Assembly: GCA_018242525.1 (NCBI GenBank)
Contig: JAFEBS010000062.1
Span: 1 to 64,000, forward strand
DNA: 64,000 nucleotides
Reading direction: 5' to 3'
Origin: Planctomycetota bacterium
Lineage (GTDB): Bacteria > Planctomycetota > Planctomycetia > Planctomycetales > Planctomycetaceae
A program made the translations under genes and the position numbers. The notes beneath the pieces were generated by a model that made no database searches, was not told where the DNA came from, and was given only the letters and a program-made list of their open reading frames with translations. Every line of letters begins with the position of its first letter. Position 1 is the first letter of the stretch. Positions 17,116 through 26,346 of the stretch are shown here, piece after piece.

Positions 17116-18564
17116 TTACTTTTCTCCAATACAGATGACCGCTGTCGGAAGCTTGGTCGTCGATTCCAGATTGCACGTTGCCAGATACATCCGCCCCTGA
17201 GAAATGACGGGGCCCCCGTAGACCATTCCCGGTGACTGGATCGCGGGATCCTTCCCCACATCCAGCGACCAGATCGGATGACCATCCGCCAGGTTGAATG
17301 CCTGGGCTTTACCTTTCAGGTCCGCCACATACACTGCGTCCCGCGTCACGGCGGGACTCGCAAAGTACGGCGCTGAGGCGTCGGACTTCCAGCGTTCGGC
17401 TCCGGTCGCCACCTCCCACGCACGCACGCACCCATCCGTGGCGGTGAACACGGCCAGGTCACCCTTCACGGCAATGGTCGAGACCACGCCGGCCGGCAGA
17501 TTCTTGCGCCACCGCGGCAACCCGTCGGTCAGTGACACCGCCAGCACTTCTCCCTGACCGCGCGGAACATCCTTTGGTTCCAGCCGAATACTGCTGCAGC
17601 CCACAAGAATCATGTCTCCCGCCACCGTGGCTCCGCCCCACGGATTGAACTTCAACTTCGTCTTCCATTGAGGGGCACCATCGGCCAGATTCAGGCAATA
17701 CAACGCTCGTTCCCCCTTCTTTTCCGCATCCAGAAACGCCGAGGCCACGATGACTCGGTTCCCGGCCACGGCCACGGGGGCGTCGACGTGCCACACCTTC
17801 TCACCCTGCTGCCAGACCAGCTTGGGAATCGGCTTGGCGAGTGAATCCTCGCTGGGCGGAATCGCGAAGTCGGGGTCGATCTTTTTTTCCCGCTCATAGT
17901 CGGCCAGCAGCATGTTCCAGCGCGCTACCTGCACTCGCTGGACTTTTGCACTGTCAATCACGGCTCCATCCAATGTCAGAATTGACGTGTCCACACAGAT
18001 CACACCAGCGCTGCCGGCCCCGATGATGACCCGACCATCTACAATCGTGGGTGAACTTTCCAGATGAACCAGCATTCCTGGCAAGGAAAGCTGCCAGAGC
18101 GGCAACCCGGTATCCAGTCGCACACCGTGCAGGATCGCTCCGTCGGTCTGGTGCATCCCGTCGCCAAACACCACCATGTTCCCCACGACCGCAGGAGCAC
18201 ATACCATGGGCAGCTTCAGATACGGGACCGATTTCGTCCAGACGACACGCCCTGAACTGGCAGCGTCAGTGGACAATGCCTGAAACGATGACGTGTTGAA
18301 CGCGGCCAGGGCCGAAACCAACAGCGAGTTTCCCACCGGTACAGGTGAGGCGACGTAGTGGTCGGTCGATTTGTGAACCCACAGAATCCGCCCTGATTTT
18401 GGACCCGGGGAATCATCCACCGATCCGGTCCGATCCGCGTTGCCTCGGCTGGTCGGCCAATCTGCGGCAGGTGAGACGGTTGAGCACAGCCACAACGCCA
18501 TCAAAACGCAGACGCTCATCCCACAATGCTGGAATACTGCAGCGACTGATCGGCCCATCACCAT
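17116..18564 (-). CDS. Secreted PQQ-type beta-propeller protein
   Basis: 482 residues, start at 18564 supported by an AGGAG six bases upstream. Residues 1-34 are a signal peptide ending SPAADWP. The rest is a series of propeller blades of the PQQ/quinoprotein type: DWPTSRGNADRTG at the start, then repeats built as G.VVFG.G....A.D..TG...W (for example ALYCLNLADGAPQWKTKL, VRAWEVATGAERWKSD, KAQAFNLADGHPIWSLD). There is no complete set of PQQ and calcium ligands that I can point to, so it may be a scaffold rather than a dehydrogenase, as in BamB-like proteins. Third gene of the five-gene operon. Confidence 0.85.
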   Translation of the reverse strand: MVMGRSVAAVFQHCGMSVCVLMALWLCSTVSPAADWPTSRGNADRTGSVDDSPGPKSGRILWVHKSTDHYVASPVPVGNSLLVSALAAFNTSSFQALSTDAASSGRVVWTKSVPYLKLPMVCAPAVVGNMVVFGDGMHQTDGAILHGVRLDTGLPLWQLSLPGMLVHLESSPTIVDGRVIIGAGSAGVICVDTSILTLDGAVIDSAKVQRVQVARWNMLLADYEREKKIDPDFAIPPSEDSLAKPIPKLVWQQGEKVWHVDAPVAVAGNRVIVASAFLDAEKKGERALYCLNLADGAPQWKTKLKFNPWGGATVAGDMILVGCSSIRLEPKDVPRGQGEVLAVSLTDGLPRWRKNLPAGVVSTIAVKGDLAVFTATDGCVRAWEVATGAERWKSDASAPYFASPAVTRDAVYVADLKGKAQAFNLADGHPIWSLDVGKDPAIQSPGMVYGGPVISQGRMYLATCNLESTTKLPTAVICIGEK

Positions 18565-18609
18565 CTTCTCTCCTGTATCCAGAATCTCAACCGACGAAGA
18601 ATGCTCGTC

Positions 18610-20334
18610 TCAGCGAGCCGTCACCGCGGCAACTTTGGGACGGCCGAGGAGGACTGTCGATTCCTGGCCTTCGTTATTCAGCAACAGATCAACCGCACCA
18701 TCCTGGTTGATGTCGGCGGCGGCCAGTCCGCGTGTGTTGAAGATCTGCAGCGACAATCCCAGTTGGTCGCTGACATCCTCAAACTGTCCCTGCCCCGTGT
18801 TGCGGAAGCAGCGATTGATTCCCTTCAGACAGCCAACCACCAGATCCAGCTTCCCGTCGCCGTCCAAATCGATCGCCGTGGCACCGACGGCCCGTCCCAT
18901 CGGTTGGGATACCGCACCGGATTGCGCTGTCGCGTCTGTCAGCACGCCTCCTCGATTTGCATACATGCGGCTGGTTCCGTCTTGCGGGACAAATAACTCA
19001 GGCAGGCCGTCACCATCGAAGTCCGCGAACAGTGGTCGCACGCCGCCTGATTTGAACTGGACCGCCATCGGCCTGGATTCTACAAACCCCTGGGGGGTGT
19101 TCATCGCCACCAGTCCGCTGCCTGCACTGTAGACGAAGTCGATTCGGCCGTCGTTGTTGATGTCGGCGACGGCAATGTGATCCCCCTTGACTCGACCACC
19201 CACTCCCTCGGGGCCCAGCCCGGCTGCCACTGAGGCATCTTCGTACCCGGCTCCGGTATTGCGGTACAGTCGCAGGCCCAGGAACCCGTTGGCCAACACG
19301 ATGTCAGGACGCTTGTCGCCGTCGAAGTCCAACCACACCGCACAGGTGACGTTGTAATAGGATTCACTGGGCAACAGTTGCGAGTCGTCCTTGAAAGAGG
19401 TTCCCAGGTTGGTCAGCAACTTCGGCCCGGTCGGTGTTGCCAGCATCAGATCGGGCTTGCCATCGGCGTTGTAGTCGGCCCATTCCGCACCGCGTGCCCC
19501 ACCCGAGTAGGGAAGCGGCAATTCCGCCAGCGAGGTTCCGTCCATCTTCAGCAGTGAGACCCGGCCCATGCCGTAGAAACAGAAGTCTGGCTTGCCATCG
19601 CCGTCTGCGTCCGCCACCGAGACTCCGCGAGAGTCCGGTCCAACCGAACTGACTCCGGCGATGTGCGAGAATCCAGCCATCCCTTCCACGGCTCGAAAAT
19701 CTTCTCCACCCCAACCGACAAAATCGCGGGGGGCGTTGTAGTCCTGAATCTTCAGGCTGGCCTTCATTCGCTGAACCTTGGCGGTCCGCAACTGCAGGGC
19801 CTGCTTGTCGCCATCGACCATGCACGGGACAACTACCTCCTGTCCGGCGATCATCGACTGGACGATCGCCACCAGTTTCTCGGGCGATCCGGCATAGCTG
19901 CGAAGCATGTACGGTTCCCCGTGACTCATGTTCCACCATTCACCGCCGGCGTACGCCTGGTACCAGTAATTGCCGATGCACGTTTCGCTCGCCCCGCCGT
20001 TGTTGAAGAAGACGGCCAACTTGCCGGGTTCGGCCCAGTCCATGATCGCCTTCCATTCGCGTTCATGAAACCCGCCGCGGCCGATGTTGTGCTTGGTTGT
20101 CTCGCCGGCCATCGTGCCTTTCACATCCTGGACCTTGCGGAACATGATCAGGTTGCGTTCCTTGTCGACCTTTTCGACACGCAACACCGTAATGGCCGTC
20201 GATTCCAGGACGACGCGTCCCAGGGTGTACGCGATCTCCACGTACGCCAGGGCGGGGCGAACGATGCCGAACCAACAGACGGCAACGACCAAACTCAGCA
20301 GCCACATGCGACATGATGTGCAGGCCTTCGACAT
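18610..20334 (-). CDS. Secreted VCBS/FG-GAP repeat protein with planctomycete N-domain
   Basis: 574 residues, start at 20334 with AGGAG seven bases upstream. Signal peptide about 1-30. Residues 30-165 form a domain ending EPYMLRSYAGSPEKL and then AGQEV. The same domain makes up most of the protein at 24810-25394. From about 225 on there are VCBS/FG-GAP repeats with calcium-binding DxDxDGxxD loops: ADADGDGKPD, ADYNADGKPD, LDFDGDKRPD, ADINNDGRID, ADFDGDGLPE, IDLDGDGKLD and ADINQDGAVD. Seven loops suggest a seven-bladed calcium-dependent propeller. Such proteins are usually surface or periplasmic binding modules. Second gene of the operon. Confidence 0.88.
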   Translation of the reverse strand: MSKACTSCRMWLLSLVVAVCWFGIVRPALAYVEIAYTLGRVVLESTAITVLRVEKVDKERNLIMFRKVQDVKGTMAGETTKHNIGRGGFHEREWKAIMDWAEPGKLAVFFNNGGASETCIGNYWYQAYAGGEWWNMSHGEPYMLRSYAGSPEKLVAIVQSMIAGQEVVVPCMVDGDKQALQLRTAKVQRMKASLKIQDYNAPRDFVGWGGEDFRAVEGMAGFSHIAGVSSVGPDSRGVSVADADGDGKPDFCFYGMGRVSLLKMDGTSLAELPLPYSGGARGAEWADYNADGKPDLMLATPTGPKLLTNLGTSFKDDSQLLPSESYYNVTCAVWLDFDGDKRPDIVLANGFLGLRLYRNTGAGYEDASVAAGLGPEGVGGRVKGDHIAVADINNDGRIDFVYSAGSGLVAMNTPQGFVESRPMAVQFKSGGVRPLFADFDGDGLPELFVPQDGTSRMYANRGGVLTDATAQSGAVSQPMGRAVGATAIDLDGDGKLDLVVGCLKGINRCFRNTGQGQFEDVSDQLGLSLQIFNTRGLAAADINQDGAVDLLLNNEGQESTVLLGRPKVAAVTAR

Positions 20335-20407
20335 CCAGTTTCTCCTGCGGTGACTTGGGATGCTGTGACTGACGAAATCGACTCAGGACGTCTGTCCTGC
20401 AGAACCA

Positions 20408-23400
20408 CTAATCGCGGGCGGCAACCGGCAGTCCGGCCAGCCGTTGTTGAGCGGCCTTGGACCACTCGGTGTCCGGGTATTCCTTGATCACTTTCTCCAG
20501 CAGACGAACCGCCTGTCGGGGTTGCTGCATTTCCTGGAAGACTCGGGAGGCTTCCAGCAGCGCCACGGCACTCCATTCGGGATAGTCATACGTAAAGGGA
20601 ACCACCAACAGTGCATTGGCCGCCTCAGGCAATCGCTTTTGTTCCAGCCGGCACAATGCCATCTGGTACTGCGACTTGGCCGCGACTTCAGTGGCGGTTT
20701 CGTTGATCACCTGCTGGTACGTGTTGGCCGCGTTGTCATATTGCTTCAGGTTCTGCCATGCCCAACCGACTCCGTAGCGTGCTTCCGGTTTCCAGGGACT
20801 CTGACCAAAGCGATTGATCAACGTTTCGTGAGCCTGTCGGCTGAGATCCCATTGAGCGGCCAGCGCGTAGGCGTGACCCAAGCGCAGCAGGGCGCGATCG
20901 CTCAGGGAAGCGATGTTCTGCAGCGGTCCCTGATCTCGGAACGGAATCAGCAGTTCAATGGCCTTCGGATAGGCCTTCAATTGAATCTGACACTCGGCCG
21001 CTCGGAACCGGGCATCGGGAGCCATGGAACTCTTATCGTTGGAGGCGACGGCGGCAAACTGCGAGAACGCATTCGCCTGGTCGTTTTTTGCCACCAGGCA
21101 GACACCCAGTCGCAACCGCAGTCGCTCTTCCATCTCGGGAGTTGGCTCCAACAACAGCGCACCGTTCAGTTGAGCGATGGCGGGGTCCAGTTCATCACGT
21201 CGAGCGTGCATCTCGGCCAGTTCCAGCCGAGCCGTAATGCTCAACTGCGAATCCTGGCGGGATGCGATCAATGCGGTGTACTGGTCACGGGCCAGCTTTT
21301 CGGACGGTTGGACGGGAATCGTCGCTGCGGGGAATTCTGGAATCCGGATGCTCACGACGCCTTTCAGACCCGCTGGCTGTTTGGCGGCTTCGTCCGCCAG
21401 TTTTTTGACCGCTTCGTCCACCAGTTTCTTGCGGGCAGCGTCGATTTCAACATCCGCCAGCCACTGATAGCACCAGGCCGCTTCGTACAACAGCTGCTGA
21501 TGGACGTCGGCACCCGCCAACTTTTGCTGGACGGCTTGAGCGGCCTGGGCGACGAAGAATTGCGCCGTTTCCGTCAAATGTTTGACCGCATCCTGCAACT
21601 GCGTCGTGGCCGCCGCGATTTCTTCCGGCTTTGTATCGGTGCGAGCCAACACGGCGCGAGCGGCGATCAGTCGTGGCGCATGCTCTTCACGACGACATTG
21701 TCCGGATCGCCACGCGGCATCCGGAGCTTCCGGGCTGTTCGGAAACCGTTGCTTCAAACCGTCATACTGAGCCTTGGCTTCGGCAAGCTTGGCGACGTCC
21801 AGCTTCGCGGGGTCCTTCTTTGCCAGTTCCTGCAGGGCCAGCCCATGGTGGTACTGCATCAACGGAGCCCATCCCGCCCGCGCGGGATCGTTGGCCAGCC
21901 CCCCTTCAAAATGGGAACGACCTTCCTGCAGGGTAGCCGCCGCTTCGGCAGGCTTGCTCTGGCTGCGGAACAACGTCGCCAGACGCAGGTACGCCAGTGG
22001 CGCGACCGGAGACTGTCGAAAGGGATCTCCTTTGAACCGGCCGAATTCATTAATGGCTCCGTTCACATCATTCATGTCGACCAGGCAATTCGCCCGCTCG
22101 AAGGCGGCAAACGGAGCCTGTGGAGTGGCGGGATACTGGGCCGCGATCCGTTCAAACGTCTGACGAGCCAATGTCAGCCGCTGATTGCGTTCCTGCGGTT
22201 CGGCGATCTGAACGGCGACCCGCTGATGGCAGTAACCCAGTTTGAGCAGTGCGTCAGGTGTCTGTGGTGCGGCCTTGGCCGGTTCATTTCCCTGCCCGGA
22301 AACAAACGTCTCCAGCGATTTGATCGCAGCCATCAGGACTTCGATCTGGCGTCCCGCAGCCAGCGCATCGCTGGTGTCTGTCGGCATACCCCGCAGCAGG
22401 CAATCCGCGTGGTAGTAGGGCACCACTGCCAGTTCGCCGGTGCAATCACCCGCCGGGATCGCCTCCAACTGTTTCAAGGCGGTGGGATAATCGGCCAGGC
22501 GATATTGAGCCAGCGCCTGGCGCCCTCGAGCCAGTGGCGAATATGTGAATTCAGGGAACTTGTCGATCACCACTTGGTAGCGTTTTACGGCTTCCCCGAA
22601 CCACCGGGCAATCTCGGGATTCTTGCTGGCGGGATTTGTCGGTTCGATCGCGGCAGCACGGACGTAGGCGTTCTCAGCGGTTCGGAACAGCACTTCCGGC
22701 AGCAGGGTGCTCTTGGGAAACGTCTGCTGAAACTGAGTGCTGGCCTGGTCGGACTGGTCAAACTGGCCGGCGAAGTGCAGTGCCGTCACGCGACGCTGCA
22801 GGAACTGTTCATTTCGCTCGGGCGCATTATTCTCCCGGAACGCGGTTTCGTACGTGCTCACCGCCTGCGGATACTGTTTTGCCAACTGCTGACAGTCACC
22901 CAGTTCGAGCAGGATCTCGGCGCGACGCAACCTGGCATCGGGATCCTGTGCGATCATCTGGTTGGCTTTATCGCCCGCCTGACTGAAGCTGGTGATGGCC
23001 GCCGCCAGTGCCTGAGCGTACGGCTGAATTTGTGTTGGATCGGCCGCACCAAGTTGAGCCCGTCCCGTCCAGAGCAAGGCTCGATCCCCGAGTTGAGCAT
23101 GTGGGATCAGCGGCTGCAGCGTTTGAATTCCCTGTGGAAACATCCGGGATTCCACCTGGCACATCCCGGCTCGCAATTGAGCTTCGGGGACCAGCGGGGA
23201 TTGCGGATACTGTTGAGCGAAGGTGGCGAACCGGGCGAGTGCTTCGGCGGTTTTCTGCTGTTCGAAGAGCAGGATTCCCCAATAGAAACTGGCGCGGCTG
23301 ACATAGTCGGGGGGGGATTTCGCCAGGGCTTCCAACCGGGCTCGTTCTTCCGGCTGATGCTGAAACGCGGCCTGGTTCTGCAGCGCCTGTTGCGATGTGG

Positions 23401-24400
23401 TCTTGAGCTTGTCGTAGCCCTTGATGACGGCGTCATACAACGCGACCGCCTCGTCACGCTCGTCAGCAACATGGTGGACGCGCGCCAGCAAGTACTGGGC
23501 ATGTACACCGAAGACCGGATCGTCGAACGGGGCGAGTTGACTGAGTGATCGACCGGCCGAAATATAGTCTTTCAACAGAAAGCTGACGTGCCCATGCAGG
23601 TACAGCAGCGTCGGACGGTATTTGCTCTTCTGAGTCGTTTCGGCCGCCAGTGCGGGGGTCAACAGGTCGTTCGCGTCCTTCAATTTGTCCAGGCGAACGA
23701 GCATTTCGACCTGATCACAGAGGGCGCGATGGGCCCATTCCAGATCGACGAGGATCTGTTCGGCCGTCGGTGCGGGATTCGTCCTGGTTCGGGCGGTAAA
23801 TGCCGCGACCGCTTCCGCAAACCGCTGAGCAGCCGGTGTGAAGTGCTGATTGGCGGCCGCTCGATGTTGCGCCGCTTCCGGAGGCTTGGCGACTGCCAGC
23901 GCGAGTGATTCATGACCCAAGCCACGGTGCGCCAATGCCAGGTAATACAACGCCATCGGCCGCTCGACGAAATCCTGAACCCCGACGACGGGATTCAAGG
24001 TCTCCACCGCCCCCTTGAAGTCCTTTTGCGGCGCTTCCAGCAGACTCAACGCCAGGCCATACCGGGCTAAATGAGCGTCCTTTTGGTTCCCGAAGGTTTT
24101 CAGGTATTCGCGATACCGTTCGGTGGCGGGGCCAAACTGCTTTTCGTTATAAGCTCGATTGGCGGCGTTCAGGACCTGAACCGCCATTTCCTCGGGCTTC
24201 AAGGTTGTGGCTGGTTGGGCTGCCGCCGAACTGACAACGGTCAGCATGATCCCAAGCAGGCGGACGAAAAAGGTGTTCGACCCTTTGGAGGCTGCTGTAT
24301 TCCGTTGGAAAATCGCGTGCCCGAAGAGGGTCCGTATTCCTCGGGTTGCTGGCGTGAGAACCGCAGGCAGAAACCGTGGCACACGAGTCTGATCAAGCAT
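20408..24400 (-). CDS. Very large TPR-repeat protein, probably exported
   Basis: 1330 residues. A long N-terminus precedes a hydrophobic segment (FFVRLLGIMLTVVSSAAA, about 46-63) that reads as a signal or anchor sequence; the start at 24400 has GGGGAAG close upstream but a later start is possible. The rest is a solenoid of TPR-like helical pairs (for example AYNEKQFGPATERYREYL, QYPQAVSTYETAF, ARYGVGWAWQNLKQYDNAAN, QAVRLLEKVIKEYPDTEWS) of the BamD/YbgF tetratricopeptide style. It probably scaffolds a periplasmic complex. First gene of the operon leading to the VCBS, propeller and YdjY-like genes. A 1034-residue frame on the opposite strand is its shadow. Confidence 0.88.
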   Translation of the reverse strand: MLDQTRVPRFLPAVLTPATRGIRTLFGHAIFQRNTAASKGSNTFFVRLLGIMLTVVSSAAAQPATTLKPEEMAVQVLNAANRAYNEKQFGPATERYREYLKTFGNQKDAHLARYGLALSLLEAPQKDFKGAVETLNPVVGVQDFVERPMALYYLALAHRGLGHESLALAVAKPPEAAQHRAAANQHFTPAAQRFAEAVAAFTARTRTNPAPTAEQILVDLEWAHRALCDQVEMLVRLDKLKDANDLLTPALAAETTQKSKYRPTLLYLHGHVSFLLKDYISAGRSLSQLAPFDDPVFGVHAQYLLARVHHVADERDEAVALYDAVIKGYDKLKTTSQQALQNQAAFQHQPEERARLEALAKSPPDYVSRASFYWGILLFEQQKTAEALARFATFAQQYPQSPLVPEAQLRAGMCQVESRMFPQGIQTLQPLIPHAQLGDRALLWTGRAQLGAADPTQIQPYAQALAAAITSFSQAGDKANQMIAQDPDARLRRAEILLELGDCQQLAKQYPQAVSTYETAFRENNAPERNEQFLQRRVTALHFAGQFDQSDQASTQFQQTFPKSTLLPEVLFRTAENAYVRAAAIEPTNPASKNPEIARWFGEAVKRYQVVIDKFPEFTYSPLARGRQALAQYRLADYPTALKQLEAIPAGDCTGELAVVPYYHADCLLRGMPTDTSDALAAGRQIEVLMAAIKSLETFVSGQGNEPAKAAPQTPDALLKLGYCHQRVAVQIAEPQERNQRLTLARQTFERIAAQYPATPQAPFAAFERANCLVDMNDVNGAINEFGRFKGDPFRQSPVAPLAYLRLATLFRSQSKPAEAAATLQEGRSHFEGGLANDPARAGWAPLMQYHHGLALQELAKKDPAKLDVAKLAEAKAQYDGLKQRFPNSPEAPDAAWRSGQCRREEHAPRLIAARAVLARTDTKPEEIAAATTQLQDAVKHLTETAQFFVAQAAQAVQQKLAGADVHQQLLYEAAWCYQWLADVEIDAARKKLVDEAVKKLADEAAKQPAGLKGVVSIRIPEFPAATIPVQPSEKLARDQYTALIASRQDSQLSITARLELAEMHARRDELDPAIAQLNGALLLEPTPEMEERLRLRLGVCLVAKNDQANAFSQFAAVASNDKSSMAPDARFRAAECQIQLKAYPKAIELLIPFRDQGPLQNIASLSDRALLRLGHAYALAAQWDLSRQAHETLINRFGQSPWKPEARYGVGWAWQNLKQYDNAANTYQQVINETATEVAAKSQYQMALCRLEQKRLPEAANALLVVPFTYDYPEWSAVALLEASRVFQEMQQPRQAVRLLEKVIKEYPDTEWSKAAQQRLAGLPVAARD

Positions 24401-24456
24401 GAAACTTCCCCGATGTGATGGCTCGTTCCGCCCGACGACCTAAGGGATGGTTTCAG

Positions 24457-24600
24457 ATGGCCGGACCACTGACCGAGCGAGATCGCAAAGCGGTCAGGGA
24501 GTATGCGGAGCTGAGAAACGCAAAGTCAACGAAGATCGCTCACGACATCCTGCTGCGGCGACCTTCAAACGGAGACGGTTCCACCGTCCCAATGCGCTGA
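24457..24600 (+). CDS. Possible small protein, 47 residues
   Basis: ATG 24457 has AAGGGA nine to ten bases upstream. The product (MAGPLTERDRKAVREYAE...) is a charged amphipathic helix with normal codon use. It sits directly upstream of and divergent from the TPR gene. Its stop codon lies within the first bases of the hairpin at 24597-24641. No homologue is recognised, so it may be spurious. Confidence 0.33.
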   Translation: MAGPLTERDRKAVREYAELRNAKSTKIAHDILLRRPSNGDGSTVPMR

Positions 24601-24641
24601 GTGCCGACGAAAGCTGTGGAACAGCTCGCGTAGGCACTCAG
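24597..24641. other. Two-stem hairpin
   Basis: Outer stem ctgagtgcc/ggcactcag (9 bp, perfect) encloses an inner stem agctgt/acagct with loop gga. No T-run follows. It could be a structured transcript end of the small frame at 24457 or a small RNA fold. The next 170 bases up to 24810 show nothing but a probable promoter region. Confidence 0.5.
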
Positions 24642-24809
24642 TTTCAAGAACGCGTCGGCCCGCGCTTGATTTCAGATTTTGAGAAGGACAACAGATAACT
24701 TTGACTGATCTGAATTTGTTCGTCGAATTCGATTGAATTCAAGGAGTTTTCAATATCTATTGGCGGGTTGTCCTCAATGGTTACGGACTTTTGAAAAGGA
24801 TTTATTCAA

Positions 24810-25394
24810 ATGAAATCGCGCCCGCAGATTCCTTTCCTTCTGACCGTGATTGGCGCGCTGTTTTGCATCACTGTGCCGTCGACACACGCCTTTATCCAGA
24901 ACCTGTTTCCACTGCAGGAATTCATCGACGACAGCGATTTCCTGTTCACTGCAACGATCGAAAAGATCGACACTGAAAAGCCTTCTGCCGTTTTGATCGT
25001 CAAAGATCAACTGAAGGGAAAAGCCCCGTTTCAGAGACTTCCAGTCAACTTGACAGGGGATAAGCAAAAGCATGCACCCCAGCTTCTGAAACGAATTGCA
25101 CCAGAACTGACACTGGTGGTCGGAGTCAAAAAGCTACCCGAAGGCAAGTTCATGCTCCTGGCCTTTTCGAACGGAACCTGGTTTCAGGTGCTGGGTCAAT
25201 CGGACGGGGATCAAACCCGGTGGGCGTTCACTCATTGTGAAATCTACCTGCGCCGCACGTTTGCCGGCACCACGGAAGAACTTACCCAAACCGTGACTGA
25301 CGTGTTGGCGGGGAAAGCCAAATCACCCGCCCCGAACCCCAAGGAGCCAGCCGGGTTCGGACCAGTCATCAAGACCGCGGCTGGCAAGCCGTAA
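24810..25394 (+). CDS. Secreted protein sharing the N-domain of the VCBS protein
   Basis: 194 residues, ATG at 24810 with AAAGGA about ten bases upstream. Signal peptide about 1-28 ending STHAF. The mature domain (about 28-165) matches the region before the propeller in the 18610-20334 protein: a sensor-like strand near DFLFTATIEKID versus TAITVLRVEKVD, a central hydrophobic strand, and a C-terminal CEIYLRRTFAGTTEEL versus GEPYMLRSYAGSPEKL, then LAG or AGQ. The C-tail is Pro/Ala-rich. It is divergent from the TPR operon. The function of the domain is not known to me. Confidence 0.75.
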   Translation: MKSRPQIPFLLTVIGALFCITVPSTHAFIQNLFPLQEFIDDSDFLFTATIEKIDTEKPSAVLIVKDQLKGKAPFQRLPVNLTGDKQKHAPQLLKRIAPELTLVVGVKKLPEGKFMLLAFSNGTWFQVLGQSDGDQTRWAFTHCEIYLRRTFAGTTEELTQTVTDVLAGKAKSPAPNPKEPAGFGPVIKTAAGKP

Positions 25395-25461
25395 GGGCGT
25401 CCCAGGGCTAAAATGGCGATTGCCCTGGCGGCGTCGACGGCGCCAACGCCGCCTGTTCAGC

Positions 25462-25488
25462 ACCCGCGGCTAGCGCCGTGCGGCTCAC
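25462..25488. repeat. Single arm of the GCCGCACGGCGCTAGCCGC repeat
   Basis: Identical over 27 bases to the right arm at 5513-5539, but without the matching left arm. It fills the gap between the secreted protein gene and the LRR gene, which converge here. Confidence 0.85.
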
Positions 25489-25491
25489 AGA

Positions 25492-26346
25492 CTATTCGGC
25501 GTGAACTCGCACGCCCAGTTTTGTCAGTTCGGCGATCTGGGCTTTGCTGGCATCGGTGACCGGGTTTCCGGCCAGGTACAGCCTCCAATAGGGGGCAAAT
25601 CGTCGTTCGCCTGCCACGTCCTTCTTGGCCATTTCAACCAGTGGACCGAAGTCGCTAATCTGATTTCGTTCCAGGAACGTGAACTTCAGTTCGGTCATCT
25701 CTTTCAGAGCGGAAATGTCCTTCAGTTGGTTGTCCTTCAGATCAATCCGTTCCAGCCATTTCAGGGCCTTCAGGGGCGAGATGTCCGTGACCTTGTTCTT
25801 GTCCAGGTAAATCGCGTGCAGCTTGGGCAATTCCGCCAGCGGGGCGACGTTATCGATCTGGTTGCTGCTCAGGTAGACCGACGTCAACGCCTTCAGTGAG
25901 GCCAGGCCGTCCACCTTCTGGATCTGGTTCTGATCCAGGTTCAGGTACTGCAGTTTGACCAGTTTTCCCAGCGGGCTGATGTCCTCAATCTGGTTTTTGG
26001 CCAAGTCCAGGGACTGGATGTTGACGCATTCTTCCAGCGGCTTCAGATCCTTGATCTTGTTCCCCGTCAGCCGGACTTCGCTCAGGTTGCGGCACTTTTC
26101 GAGGCCGACCAGGCTTTCGATCCCGCGATTGGGGACTTTCATGATATAGATCGTGGCGACGTCCTCGTCGGTGATCTTCTTGGACTTGTCGGTCTTGTCG
26201 ATCTGCTTTTGCTTCAGGATCTCGCGAATCACGGTGTCCAGATTCGCGTCTGGAAACTCAACGTCGCCCGCCAGCAGGGGGGCCGCAGCGGTCAAGGTAG
26301 AGCCAAGGGCGAGAACCAGGGCCAGGGAAGTCGTCCAACGTGACAT
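25492..26346 (-). CDS. Secreted leucine-rich-repeat protein
   Basis: 284 residues from the ATG at 26346, which has GGAG nine bases upstream. Signal peptide about 1-27. After a short cap (about 28-75, FPDANLDTVIREIL) there are about eight LRR units of 21-22 residues of the SDS22/internalin type, such as LSEVRLTGNKIKDLKPLEE, IQSLDLAKNQIEDISPLGK, LQYLNLDQNQIQKVDGLAS and LERIDLKDNQLKDISALKE. It probably mediates protein binding in the periplasm or at the surface. It lies alone between a repeat remnant and a 390-base gap. Confidence 0.92.
   Translation of the reverse strand: MSRWTTSLALVLALGSTLTAAAPLLAGDVEFPDANLDTVIREILKQKQIDKTDKSKKITDEDVATIYIMKVPNRGIESLVGLEKCRNLSEVRLTGNKIKDLKPLEECVNIQSLDLAKNQIEDISPLGKLVKLQYLNLDQNQIQKVDGLASLKALTSVYLSSNQIDNVAPLAELPKLHAIYLDKNKVTDISPLKALKWLERIDLKDNQLKDISALKEMTELKFTFLERNQISDFGPLVEMAKKDVAGERRFAPYWRLYLAGNPVTDASKAQIAELTKLGVRVHAE

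Noticed and set aside
20444..23548. A 1034-codon plus-strand frame opposite the TPR gene
   Set aside because: It mirrors the TPR gene's codon bias; composition is abnormal, and no start signal or family features are present.
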